Assembly: GCA_900554615.1 (NCBI GenBank)
Contig: USIB01000010.1
Coordinates: 1 to 31,197, forward strand
Source of the DNA: an uncultured Mycoplasmatota bacterium
GTDB taxonomy: Bacteria > Bacillota_I > Bacilli_A > RF39 > UBA660
Length of the DNA: 31,197 nt
Direction: 5' to 3'
Shown here: positions 13,800-22,207 of the stretch, piece by piece
How the letters are laid out: every line of letters begins with the position of its first letter
Position numbering within the stretch: the stretch's first letter is position 1
Translations under genes and position numbers: made by a program
Notes under the pieces: model-generated
Told to the model about the DNA's origin: nothing
What the model saw: the letters and a program-made list of their open reading frames with translations, nothing else
The model's database searches: none

Positions 13800-15656
13800 G
13801 TGTGTGGTTTTGTTGGTTTTGTTGGAAAAGAAAGTAAGGAAGATAAAAAGAAAATAATAAAAGATATGGCTGATATGATAGTTCATCGCGGTCCTGATAG
13901 TGAGGGGTATTTTGTAGATGAAAGAGTTGCTTTGGGCTTTCGTAGACTTTCTATTATAGACTTAGATAAGGGTAATCAACCAATATATAATGAAGATAAG
14001 AGTATGGTTATTGTCTTTAATGGAGAAGTGTATAACTATAAGGAAATAAAAGAGGAACTAATAAAGAGAGGACATAAGTTTAAAACGAATACGGATACAG
14101 AAGTTATCTTACATGGCTATGAGGAATATAGAGAAGAGTTATTTAATAAACTTAGAGGAATGTTTTCTTTTGTAATATATGATATTAAAGAGAATACTTT
14201 AGTAGGAGTAAGAGACCCATTTGGGATAAAGCCTTTCTATTATTATAAAGATGGTAGGGAGTTTATGTTTGCGTCAGAAATAAAAGGAATGCTTGTTAAT
14301 CCTAACTTTAAGAAAGTGATTAATGATTCGTCTTTAAAGATGTATTTAATATTTCAATATTCTATCTTTGAAGAGACTTTCTTTAAGAATGTTTATAAAT
14401 TAAAACCAGGACATTTCTTTGTATATAAAGATAATAAGTTAGAAGTAAAACAATATTTTGATATTATATATGAAAAAGAAAATAAACCATATGAAGAATA
14501 TAAAGAGGAGATAGAGAAAGTATTAGAGGAGAGTATTTATTGTCATAAAGTGACCTCGGATGTTGAAGTGGGCTCCTACTTATCGGGAGGAGTAGATTCT
14601 TCTTATACAGTGGCGGTATCGAAGCCTAATAAAACATTTTCGGTTGGTTTTGAAGAAGATGGTTTTGATGAAACGGAACTAGCAAAATCGTTTTCTGAGA
14701 TGATGAATATAGAAAATAAAAGAAAGTATATAACTAAAAGGGAGTTTTTTGATAGTTTACCTAAAGTAGAATATTATACTGATGAGCCACATGCTAATTT
14801 ATCAACTGTACCATTATTATTTTTATCGGAATTAGCAGGTAAAGATGTAAAAGTAGTATTATCAGGTGAGGGGTCTGATGAGATGTTTGGAGGTTATAAT
14901 GAATATTTAGAGCCTAATATAGTTAAAATGTATATGAGAGTACCAAGTTTTATTAAGAAGGGTATGGCTAATGTAGCAAGAAGGCTACCACATTTTCCTG
15001 GTAAGAATACTATTATAAAGTATAGTAAGCCTTTTTGTGAAAGATATATAGGACATGCTCAAGTAATGACAGAAGAAGAAGCAAACAATGTTCTAGTGGA
15101 TAGATTAAAAGATAATATGACTACTACTGATGTTTTAAAACCATATTATGATAAAGTAAAGAAGGAAGATGATGTCTTAAAGAAAATGTATATAGATATG
15201 AACTTTTGGCTTCCACAAGATATTTTATTAAAGGCTGATAAAATGTCGATGGCAGGCTCGGTCGAACTTAGAGTACCATTTTTAGATAAAGAGGTATGGA
15301 AGACTGCTAGTAGAGTGCCTACTAAATATTTAGTTAGAAGGGGAAAGACTAAAGAAATATTTAGAAGTGTTACTAGGAGGAAGTTGCCAGAAGAGTATTC
15401 AGATAGGAGGAAGTTAGGCTTTCCAGTACCGTTTTCCAAATGGATAAGGGAAGAAGAATATTATTTAGAAGTTAAGAAATATTTTAATGAAGATTATGTA
15501 AGTGATTTTTTTGATAAGAAGAGAATAAATGAGTTACTTGATAATCATTATTATAATAAAGAAAATAATGGTAGAAAGATTTATAATATATACATATTTT
15601 TGATATGGTATAAAGTATATTTTGTGGATAATATGAAGATTAGGGAGGAATTATGA
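13800..15656 (+). CDS. asnB: Glutamine-hydrolysing asparagine-synthase-type amidotransferase
   Basis: 618 residues. I chose GTG 13800, not the upstream GTG at 13791, because only this start leaves Cys as residue 2 (MCGFVGFVG), the nucleophile of class II glutamine amidotransferases; AAGGAG is seven bases upstream. The glutaminase domain spans about 2-215 (RGPDSEG, GFRRLSIIDL, NGEVYNY, VRDPFGIKPFYY). The synthetase domain has the PP-loop LSGGVDSS at about 261-268, VLSGEGSDEMFGGY, and ADKMSMAGSVELRVPFLD. Members of this family make free asparagine or, as LtsA, AsnB1 and AsnH do, amidate peptidoglycan carboxylates. Following the ligase by five bases, amidation of a D-Asp cross-bridge is a plausible role. 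Next gene overlaps by four bases (ATGA). Confidence 0.85.
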   Translation: MCGFVGFVGKESKEDKKKIIKDMADMIVHRGPDSEGYFVDERVALGFRRLSIIDLDKGNQPIYNEDKSMVIVFNGEVYNYKEIKEELIKRGHKFKTNTDTEVILHGYEEYREELFNKLRGMFSFVIYDIKENTLVGVRDPFGIKPFYYYKDGREFMFASEIKGMLVNPNFKKVINDSSLKMYLIFQYSIFEETFFKNVYKLKPGHFFVYKDNKLEVKQYFDIIYEKENKPYEEYKEEIEKVLEESIYCHKVTSDVEVGSYLSGGVDSSYTVAVSKPNKTFSVGFEEDGFDETELAKSFSEMMNIENKRKYITKREFFDSLPKVEYYTDEPHANLSTVPLLFLSELAGKDVKVVLSGEGSDEMFGGYNEYLEPNIVKMYMRVPSFIKKGMANVARRLPHFPGKNTIIKYSKPFCERYIGHAQVMTEEEANNVLVDRLKDNMTTTDVLKPYYDKVKKEDDVLKKMYIDMNFWLPQDILLKADKMSMAGSVELRVPFLDKEVWKTASRVPTKYLVRRGKTKEIFRSVTRRKLPEEYSDRRKLGFPVPFSKWIREEEYYLEVKKYFNEDYVSDFFDKKRINELLDNHYYNKENNGRKIYNIYIFLIWYKVYFVDNMKIREEL

Positions 15657-16366
15657 TAGAGATTAAAAATGTTAGTAAGACATATGATGGAAAGAAAAAG
15701 GTACTAAAAGATGTTAGTTTTAAAATAGAAGATGGAGAAATATTTGCTTTTATAGGTCATAATGGAGCAGGTAAAACAACGATGATTAAAAGTATTATTG
15801 GGATATTAGATTTTGAAGAAGGGGATATCTTAATTAATAATAAGAGTATAAAAGATAATCCAGTAGAGTGTAAGAAGATAATGGCTTATGTACCAGATAA
15901 TCCTGATTTATATGAGAATATGAAAGCAATAGACTTTATTAATTTTATTTGTGATATATATGAAGTAGATGAGGAGATAAGAAAGAAAAATACTATAAAG
16001 TATGCAAAAATGTTTGAAATAGAAGATAAGTTAGGTGATGATATATCAAGTTTTTCTCATGGAATGAAACAGAAGGTGGCTTTGATAGCGGCTCTTTCTC
16101 ATGAGCCGAAAGTATTAATAATGGATGAGCCTTTTGTGGGATTAGACCCTAAAGCAGTATATGATATGAAAGAGATAATGAGAGATATGGCAAAGAATGG
16201 TAAGACAATTTTTTTCTCTACACATATTCTTGATGTAGCAGAGAAACTATGTGATAGAGTTGCTATTATAAAGAATGGAACTATAGTAAAAGTAGGTAAA
16301 ATGAAAGATATTAAGGGAGATGAGTCTCTAGAACAAGTATTCTTAGAATTAGGTGAAAAAGAGTGA
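15653..16366 (+). CDS. ABC transporter ATP-binding protein
   Basis: 237 residues. Walker A is GHNGAGKTT (about residues 35-43), the signature motif SFSHGMKQK (about 130), Walker B VLIMDEP, then GLDP and the switch His in STHILD. It resembles the ATPases of ABC-2 type exporters. The start overlaps asnB and the stop overlaps the permease start (GTGA), so the three genes are one transcription unit. The cargo is unknown; a cell-envelope or antimicrobial-resistance role would fit the VanRS-like control but is inference. Confidence 0.9.
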   Translation: MIEIKNVSKTYDGKKKVLKDVSFKIEDGEIFAFIGHNGAGKTTMIKSIIGILDFEEGDILINNKSIKDNPVECKKIMAYVPDNPDLYENMKAIDFINFICDIYEVDEEIRKKNTIKYAKMFEIEDKLGDDISSFSHGMKQKVALIAALSHEPKVLIMDEPFVGLDPKAVYDMKEIMRDMAKNGKTIFFSTHILDVAEKLCDRVAIIKNGTIVKVGKMKDIKGDESLEQVFLELGEKE

Positions 16367-17970
16367 AAACATTATCATTATTAAAAGCGGTTCTTACTGA
16401 AGATATGAATATGTTTAAGTATTCTGCTGGTAAGAATGCTAGTAAAAAGAAGAAAATATTATTACCTGTATTTTTATTCTTAGTAGTAGGTTTTTCTGTA
16501 GGCTACTATGCATATTTACTAGGAGAGCCTCTACATAAAGTAGGTCTTACTTATGTGATGCTTAGTTTATTTATCTTTGTAGTTAGTATAATAACTTTAA
16601 TAGAGGGAATATATAAATCACAGGGAATATTATTTGAGGCTAAGGATAATGACTTATTATTTTCTTTACCTATATCTAGGGGTAAGATATTATTTGTTAG
16701 AATATTTAAATTAATATTATTTCAATATTTATATAATTTGATGTTTATTTTACCTTCATTTATTGTATATATTTATTTTGAACATCCTAGTATTTCTTTT
16801 TACTTGATATCTATTTTGATGACACTCTTGATACCAATAATACCTACGGTTATATCTTGTTTAGTAGGGTATCTTATTAAGATGATATCTAGTAAATCAA
16901 AGTTTAAGAGGATAGTACAGACTCTTCTTTCTAGTGTAGTATGTTTAGGAATCTTTTTCTTAAGTTTTAATTTGAATAGTTTTATTGAAAATATTGCTAT
17001 GAAGGCTACGAGTATTAATGATATGTTAACTCGGATATATTATCCAGTAGGGGCTTATATATCATTAATAGATAAGTTTGATATAGTAGTGTTAGTTAAG
17101 TTATTACTTATAAATATAATACCATTTATGTTATTTATATATTTGGGTAGTAAGTATTATTTTAAGATTATATCTAATTCGAAAGAGGGTAATACTAAGA
17201 AGGATAGGAAAAAAATTGAAGTATTTAAGAAGAATAGTCCTGTTAAGGCTTTGACTATTAAGGAGTTAAGAAGATACTTTTCTTCTCCAGTATATATGTT
17301 TAATACTATGTTTGGTCTTCTTCTTTTGGTTTCATTAACGATATTACTTTGTATTAAGGGAAATAGTATTATAGATATGCTTCTTAGTAGTAAAGGGATA
17401 GAGGGGAATATTGATATATCAATGTCTTTAATATATTATATATTGGTACTTTTTTCTTCTTCGATGACTTCGATTAGTTCTTCTTCTATTTCATTAGAGG
17501 GTAAGACGATTAATATTACTAAGAGTCTTCCTATTAGTGAGAGGGATATTTTAAGGTCTAAGATTATTTATCCTTATATTATTGAATTACCATTTATATT
17601 GTTATCTGAATTAATATTCTTTGTTATTTTTAAAGTTAATATTATAGATATGTTATTAATATTTTGCATGGGTATAATATTAGTTACTTTGACAAGTATA
17701 ATAGGGGTAGTAGTAAACTTGAAGTATCCTAAGATGAATGCTTCTAATGATACTGAAGTGGTAAAACAAAGTATGAGTAGTATGATATCGGTATTTATTG
17801 GAATGGGTATATTTATTATATCTTTAATACTAGGAGTTTTATTGTATGATAAGATTGATATATATTTATTACTTGTATTACATATTATTGTTTTATTAGT
17901 AGTAACTATTGGATTATATATGAAATTAATGAATAATGGTATAAAAGAATATAGAAATATTAATGTATAG
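16363..17970 (+). CDS. ABC-2 type exporter permease
   Basis: 535 residues, GTG start overlapping the ATPase stop. About 12 hydrophobic segments: six in residues 30-270, a cytoplasmic stretch (about 275-310, KEGNTKKDRKK...) and six more to the end. LPISRGKILFVRIFK and SLPISERDILRSKI are the repeated cytoplasmic LPIS-R signature of this permease family, showing a two-half architecture. It would pair as a homodimer with the preceding ATPase. Last gene of the operon; three hairpins follow at 17982-18067 but without a clear T-tract. Confidence 0.85.
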   Translation: MKTLSLLKAVLTEDMNMFKYSAGKNASKKKKILLPVFLFLVVGFSVGYYAYLLGEPLHKVGLTYVMLSLFIFVVSIITLIEGIYKSQGILFEAKDNDLLFSLPISRGKILFVRIFKLILFQYLYNLMFILPSFIVYIYFEHPSISFYLISILMTLLIPIIPTVISCLVGYLIKMISSKSKFKRIVQTLLSSVVCLGIFFLSFNLNSFIENIAMKATSINDMLTRIYYPVGAYISLIDKFDIVVLVKLLLINIIPFMLFIYLGSKYYFKIISNSKEGNTKKDRKKIEVFKKNSPVKALTIKELRRYFSSPVYMFNTMFGLLLLVSLTILLCIKGNSIIDMLLSSKGIEGNIDISMSLIYYILVLFSSSMTSISSSSISLEGKTINITKSLPISERDILRSKIIYPYIIELPFILLSELIFFVIFKVNIIDMLLIFCMGIILVTLTSIIGVVVNLKYPKMNASNDTEVVKQSMSSMISVFIGMGIFIISLILGVLLYDKIDIYLLLVLHIIVLLVVTIGLYMKLMNNGIKEYRNINV

Positions 17971-17981
17971 TTTATTATGTT

Positions 17982-18067
17982 CACTCTAGACTTTGGGTTC
18001 TAGAGTGTTCTTTCTAGTCTTGTGTCTAGAAAGAATGTATCAGCCATACTTATTATATATAAGTATG
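17982..18067 (+). repeat. Three tandem hairpins (diverged member of the hairpin element)
   Basis: Three perfect stems: 17982-17990 with 17999-18007; 18008-18017 with 18026-18035; 18045-18053 with 18059-18067. The first two abut exactly. The first stem (CACTCTAGA, apex with CTTTGGGT) resembles the second hairpin of copies 2 and 3, but the AGAC...GGCT apex rule holds only partly. None is followed by a T-tract. It separates the ABC operon from the AbiE pair. Confidence 0.6.
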
Positions 18068-18107
18068 AGGTATATACTAAAATATTAAAAAAATATTACA
18101 CAATCTA

Positions 18108-18144
18108 TTTCCAAATACGATTAAATGTGTTATAATTTAATCGT
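18108..18144 (+). promoter_or_regulatory. Promoter and inverted-repeat operator of the AbiE pair
   Basis: TTTCCA (18108-18113), 17-base spacer, TATAAT (18131-18136). A perfect 9+9 inverted repeat, ACGATTAAA (18117-18125) and TTTAATCGT (18136-18144), brackets the -10 box. AbiEi antitoxins are known to repress their own operon by binding inverted repeats, so this is the probable operator. Confidence 0.65.
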
Positions 18145-18160
18145 GAAAGGAAAAAATGAT

Positions 18161-18748
18161 ATGAAATATGAAAATAAAATTTTGAATTTATTTAATGATG
18201 GTTATTTAACTACTAAAGATGTTGTTAAGAACAATATTCCTAGGGTTTATCTTACTAAACTTGTTAAAGAAAATGTTATAGAAAGAGTAAGTCGAGGTGT
18301 ATATGTAAAAAAAGATGTACTAGTAGATGAGTTTGTTATTTTACAAAGTAAGAGTAAAAATGCTATTTATTCGAATACTACTGCTCTTTATTTATATGGC
18401 TTTTCTAATAGGATACCTATAAAGTATGATATTACTATTAATAATGGTTATAATGGCTCACTACAAAAGGAGGATAATGTTAATTTATTCTATACAAAAA
18501 AAGAATTATTAGATTTAGGGGTTATTAATTATAAATTAGATTCAGGTAATGTAATTAGAGTATATGATTTAGATAAGACAATTTGTGATATTATTAAAAA
18601 TAAAAAGAAAATTGATGCTGAAATTTTTAATAAGGCAATTAGAGAATATTTTTATAGTAAAAAGAAGAATACATTAAAATTATATGAATATGCTAAGAAA
18701 ATGAATGTTTATAATAAAGTAAGAAATACTTTTGAGGTGCTTGAGTGA
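18161..18748 (+). CDS. AbiEi-family antitoxin / transcriptional regulator
   Basis: 195 residues. AbiEi is the antitoxin of the AbiE system, which aborts phage infection in other Bacillota; it acts as a repressor of its own operon. The N-terminal winged helix (YLTTKDVVKNNIPRVYLTKL, then ERVSRGVYVKKD) is typical of the AbiEi_4 domain, followed by SNTTALYLYGFSNRIP and VYDLDKTICDII. ATG 18161 is the start because the promoter overlaps the longer frame that begins at 18125; GAAAGG lies ten bases upstream. Its stop overlaps the toxin start by four bases. Confidence 0.85.
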   Translation: MKYENKILNLFNDGYLTTKDVVKNNIPRVYLTKLVKENVIERVSRGVYVKKDVLVDEFVILQSKSKNAIYSNTTALYLYGFSNRIPIKYDITINNGYNGSLQKEDNVNLFYTKKELLDLGVINYKLDSGNVIRVYDLDKTICDIIKNKKKIDAEIFNKAIREYFYSKKKNTLKLYEYAKKMNVYNKVRNTFEVLE

Positions 18749-19596
18749 TTAAAAATAAAGATAGTTTAAAAGCAAAAGTATCTAATTTAGCATCAACTAC
18801 TAATATACCTAATAAGTATCTAATTCAAAGTTTTATGTTTGAGGCATTACTTAAAAGAATATCAGTATCCAAATATAAAGATAAATTTATAATTAAGGGT
18901 GGTTTATTATTATCATCTATTTTTGGAGTAAACTTAAGAAGTACTATGGATTTAGATACTACTATTAAAGGATTACCACTGGATAGAACTACTATTACTA
19001 AAGTTGTAAATGAAATTATAAGTATTGATTTAAAAGATAATATTAAACTTGAGATAGAAAATATTAAAGATATTAGAGAGGAAGAATTATATTCTGGTTT
19101 TAATATTAACTTGAAAGCAGAGTTTGATGGTCTTAGAACTAATTTAATGATTGATATAACTACAGGCGATGTTATTACTTATAAAGAAATACAGTTTGAA
19201 TATAAAACTTTATTTGATAATGAAATAATTAACATTATGACTTATAATTATGAAACAATAGTTGCAGAGAAGTTTGAAGCAATAATTAGTAGAAATATTG
19301 ATAATACTAGAATGAAAGACTATTATGATTTATATATGTTTGTTAATTTAAAATGGGATGATATTGATAAAACTATTTTAAGAAAGGCAATATTTAATAC
19401 CTCTAAAAAAAGAGATACTTTAAATTATATAGAAGATGCAGATAAATATATAGAATTAATAAATGAAGATTCAAAACTAAAATCACTATGGAAAAATTAT
19501 CAAAGTAATTATGTTTATGCAAAAGACATATCATTTGAAGATACAATAACTGCAATTAAAATAATCAATGGTATTATTGTACCTGCTAAAGTGTAA
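18745..19596 (+). CDS. AbiEii-family nucleotidyltransferase toxin
   Basis: 283 residues with GTG start in GTGA overlap. Nucleotidyltransferase motif: IKGGLLLSSIFG then RSTMDLDTTIKG (about residues 51-77), giving the GG...S and DxD catalytic pattern of the DNA polymerase beta superfamily. The later motif YETIVAEKFEAIISR...NTRMKDYYDLYMF (about 168-200) is the conserved AbiEii block with the essential Lys and Asp. AbiEii toxins transfer nucleotides to target RNA (tRNA acceptor ends in related MenT toxins). The gene appears intact. Followed by a terminator at 19645. Confidence 0.87.
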   Translation: MIKNKDSLKAKVSNLASTTNIPNKYLIQSFMFEALLKRISVSKYKDKFIIKGGLLLSSIFGVNLRSTMDLDTTIKGLPLDRTTITKVVNEIISIDLKDNIKLEIENIKDIREEELYSGFNINLKAEFDGLRTNLMIDITTGDVITYKEIQFEYKTLFDNEIINIMTYNYETIVAEKFEAIISRNIDNTRMKDYYDLYMFVNLKWDDIDKTILRKAIFNTSKKRDTLNYIEDADKYIELINEDSKLKSLWKNYQSNYVYAKDISFEDTITAIKIINGIIVPAKV

Positions 19597-19644
19597 TTAC
19601 ATATTGATTTAAAAAAATATATATTTAAATTAAATAATAAATAT

Positions 19645-19676
19645 AAATACATAGGTTTGAAACTTATGTATTTTTT
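19645..19676 (+). terminator. Terminator of the AbiE operon
   Basis: A 14-base stem (19645-19658 with 19660-19673, one G-T pair; apex pairs must open) followed by TTTTTT. The 38 bases starting here match 22150-22187 with a single difference. Confidence 0.85.
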
Positions 19677-19860
19677 GTTATAGTAGTGTTGCAAAATAAC
19701 TTAAAATATTAAAAAAATAAGAAAAAAAGCAACAATTGTATTTACTAAATATTAAATAAATTATATAACAAATTATGATAAATTAAAAAACATTATTTCT
19801 AATAAATTACATTGTAATAGTGGTAAACATTTTATTTTGAAAAGATATTAAAATAGCATG
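19677..19860 (+). other. Long A/T-rich intergenic region, nothing recognised
   Basis: Most of the 314-base gap between the AbiEii and DUF975 genes. It is strongly A+T rich and I find no gene, RNA or convincing structure beyond the terminator at its start and the promoter at its end. It may be leftover DNA from insertion of the AbiE pair. Confidence 0.5.
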
Positions 19861-19887
19861 TTAAAATTATAATTTATATAGTATAAT
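19861..19887 (+). promoter_or_regulatory. Promoter of the DUF975 gene, shared type
   Basis: The 27 bases ending in TATAAT (19882-19887) match the region before the Fic gene (23100-23126) at 25 of 27 positions, including ATTTATATAGTATAAT. No good -35 is visible in either copy. Confidence 0.55.
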
Positions 19888-19910
19888 ATGTATAGAAAGG
19901 AGTTTTTTGT

Positions 19911-20525
19911 ATGGATAGGAAGAAAATTAAAGAGCAGGCAAAAGAGGCAATTAAAGGGAGACTTTGGCAATATATAGCACCTAGTTTATTAATTTCTTTA
20001 TTAGTAGGACTTGCAGTTTTTGTACCATCATTTATATTTGGTGATGAAAGTGCTATAACTAGTATAGTTGAGATAGCAGTACAGTTAGCAGCGGTACCTG
20101 CTAGTATGGGATTAATATCTTACTATATGAAGTTAACTAGAAAAGAAGAAGTAAATATGAATGAACTTACTAGATGGTATGGATTATTTGGTAGTATATT
20201 AGTACTTAATATATTAATTTCTATATTTGTTACATTATGGTCATTATTATTTATAATTCCTGGTATAATAGCGGCTATCTCATATAGTATGGCAATGTAT
20301 ATATTTGTAGATGGAAATCATGATGCTTCTAGTTGTATTAAAGAAAGTAAAGAACTTATGAATGGATATAAATCTGACTATTTTGTCTTTATTTTAAGCT
20401 TCATAGGTTGGCAGTTGCTTGCAATACTTACATTTGGACTATTATATATTTGGCTTGCACCTTATATGACTGCTGCTAATATAATTTATTATGATGAATT
20501 AAAGAAAATAAAAGGAGTAAATTAA
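19911..20525 (+). CDS. DUF975 family integral membrane protein
   Basis: 204 residues. The N-terminus MDRKKIKEQAKEAIKGRLWQ followed by membrane helices is the DUF975 signature. About five or six hydrophobic segments (about residues 23-45, 55-72, 95-130, 158-190). The block SYSMAMYIFVDGNHDASSCIKESKELMNGYK is the conserved DUF975 core (Y.. D... I..S..LM.G.K). Function unknown; members are common in Bacillota. AAAGGAG precedes the ATG. Own promoter and terminator, so monocistronic. Confidence 0.88.
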   Translation: MDRKKIKEQAKEAIKGRLWQYIAPSLLISLLVGLAVFVPSFIFGDESAITSIVEIAVQLAAVPASMGLISYYMKLTRKEEVNMNELTRWYGLFGSILVLNILISIFVTLWSLLFIIPGIIAAISYSMAMYIFVDGNHDASSCIKESKELMNGYKSDYFVFILSFIGWQLLAILTFGLLYIWLAPYMTAANIIYYDELKKIKGVN

Positions 20526-20553
20526 TACATAGTTTAAATACTATGTATTTTTT
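20524..20553 (+). terminator. Terminator of the DUF975 gene
   Basis: Stem 20524-20533 with 20540-20549, six-base loop, TTTTTT. Left arm begins in the stop codon. Its stem sequence AATACATAG is shared with the terminators at 19645 and 22150. Confidence 0.9.
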
Positions 20554-20624
20554 GATATAAAAATAATAAAATATTTTAAATCTATAATATGTGTGATATA
20601 ATTAAATCATAAGGAGGTTTTGTT

Positions 20625-22151
20625 ATGAAAAATGAAACATTAAAACAAATAATAAGTCAAATAAAAAAATATGATTTAGTAAATGTATTAAGAACTACAG
20701 ACAATTTTGAATATTGGATATCAGGTCTTAATTCTAAACAAATAGATAATTTTATTAATTTAAATATAGATTTTCAAGAAGTAAAAAACTTTAAGAGTAT
20801 ATTAATTGATAGAAATCTACTAGATTGTCAAGATTATCAAAAGAGAATAGAGGCTATCTCAAAATTAAAAAATGGTGATAGATGTTGGTATTTATTTTGG
20901 AGAATATGTAGTAAGAAGTTTTTAGAAAGTAAAAACTTTTATAAAGATATAGAAATGATAAGTAAGGCAGATACTGTTAGATACTGTTTGGAAGCAATAG
21001 AAGAAGACTTATTTATAGATAGTCCACATCATGATGAAGATTTAAAGTTGATTGTTGAAGCCAAAGATTCCTATATAGCAGATGCTCTAGTAGGTGTAGC
21101 ACAGAGTGTATTTTCAATAAACAGTCCATATCACCAAAAAGATATGTTATTAATATCAAAAGCAAATCACTCAGTAGATAATTTAGTGTATTTAGCCACT
21201 AATGAAAATTCATTAAAGGATAAATATCATTTAGAAAATATGCAGATTTTAGCAGAGTGTATTAATCCTAATGCTAATGAGGAATTATTTGAAATTATGA
21301 CTTATAAGAGAATTATTCAAGGAAAAGATTATCGTAAAGAAATAGAAATATTAAAGAATGCTAAGAGTAGAATGAATGCTAGAGCATTATACTATTATAT
21401 AATAAATCCAGATAGAAAGTTCTTTCATGATACTGAATATATTAGAAGTTTACCAAGTGAATTATATTATTTATTGGATAAGAGTCCTAGAATATTCGAC
21501 CATAACCTTATCGCAGGCAGTAATGATCCAGATTACTTAAATAATTTAATTAAAATAAGTAATATGGATGAAAAACTTGTTATGCACTATACTGCACTTT
21601 TAATGAATCCATATTTTATAAGTAATCAATATAAAGATTTTGATTTAAAAGTATTAGAGAGTATTACTGACTTTGATATTTTTATGGATTTATATACTTT
21701 AATTTATAAAGGATTAGAAATAAAAGATAATCCACATCATCAAAGTGATGTAATTTTATTAAGTAAAACAGTAGATTCTAAAATTCGTAAATGGCTTATA
21801 GAAAGAATGACAAACAAAAATAATAACAATTATGATTATGATATAGAATATATTACTAAATTAAAATTAGATTTGATTAGTGATAAGATAAAAGAAGAAA
21901 TGAAATACTATCTATTCGAGAAAAAAGGAATAAATGATTTAAAACATAGAGAAAAATTAGAGAGTCTTTTAAATGGTATAATGGTAGAAAGACAAAACTC
22001 GTTACTAGAATATTTAAATAAGTTAGAGGAAGAACTAAATACAAAAGAAGTAGAAGAACCATTATTAGTTACTTTAGAAGAAGAGCAAGTATCAAATAAA
22101 AAAGCAAAATCTAGGGTTTTAAGTTTATTTAAAAAAGATAAAAAAATTTAA
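20625..22151 (+). CDS. Helical-repeat protein of unknown function
   Basis: 508 residues; family not recognised. No signal peptide or membrane helix, so cytoplasmic. From about residue 60 to 440 a degenerate unit of about 40-55 residues recurs, each with a (Y/H)-x2-(D/E)-(I/L)-x2-I-x2-A/K core: DYQKRIEAISKL, FYKDIEMISKA, HHDEDLKLIVEA, YHQKDMLLISKA, YHLENMQILAEC, DYRKEIEILKNA, HHQSDVILLSKT, DYDIEYITKLK. This looks like an alpha-solenoid. The C-terminus is acidic then strongly basic (SNKKAKSRVLSLFKKDKK). AAGGAGG precedes the ATG, and TATAAT lies at 20597-20602. It stands alone between two terminators. Position beside AbiE, DUF1848 and Fic suggests an accessory region, perhaps a protein-binding scaffold. 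Confidence 0.7.
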   Translation: MKNETLKQIISQIKKYDLVNVLRTTDNFEYWISGLNSKQIDNFINLNIDFQEVKNFKSILIDRNLLDCQDYQKRIEAISKLKNGDRCWYLFWRICSKKFLESKNFYKDIEMISKADTVRYCLEAIEEDLFIDSPHHDEDLKLIVEAKDSYIADALVGVAQSVFSINSPYHQKDMLLISKANHSVDNLVYLATNENSLKDKYHLENMQILAECINPNANEELFEIMTYKRIIQGKDYRKEIEILKNAKSRMNARALYYYIINPDRKFFHDTEYIRSLPSELYYLLDKSPRIFDHNLIAGSNDPDYLNNLIKISNMDEKLVMHYTALLMNPYFISNQYKDFDLKVLESITDFDIFMDLYTLIYKGLEIKDNPHHQSDVILLSKTVDSKIRKWLIERMTNKNNNNYDYDIEYITKLKLDLISDKIKEEMKYYLFEKKGINDLKHREKLESLLNGIMVERQNSLLEYLNKLEEELNTKEVEEPLLVTLEEEQVSNKKAKSRVLSLFKKDKKI

Positions 22152-22181
22152 ATACATAGGTTTAAAACTTATGTATTTTTT
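22150..22181 (+). terminator. Terminator of the helical-repeat gene
   Basis: Stem 22150-22163 with 22165-22178 (apex must open) followed by TTTTTT, overlapping the stop codon. Almost identical to the terminator at 19645. Confidence 0.88.
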
Positions 22182-22183
22182 GT

Positions 22184-22189
22184 TATAAT
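22184..22189 (+). promoter_or_regulatory. -10 box of the DUF1848 gene; near-leaderless start
   Basis: TATAAT lies only 18 bases before the ATG at 22208, so the transcript would carry about 12 untranslated bases. No Shine-Dalgarno sequence is present in that stretch, unlike nearly every other gene here. Confidence 0.5.
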
Positions 22190-22207
22190 ATTAGATGTGA
22201 TATAAGT

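Noticed and set aside
15146..15439. Minus-strand reading frame of 97 codons
   Set aside because: Antisense to conserved asparagine-synthase motifs; the + strand gene is certain.
17574..17984. Minus-strand reading frame of 136 codons
   Set aside because: Lies opposite the ABC permease; Ile/Asn-rich antisense of membrane helices with no recognisable family or start signal.
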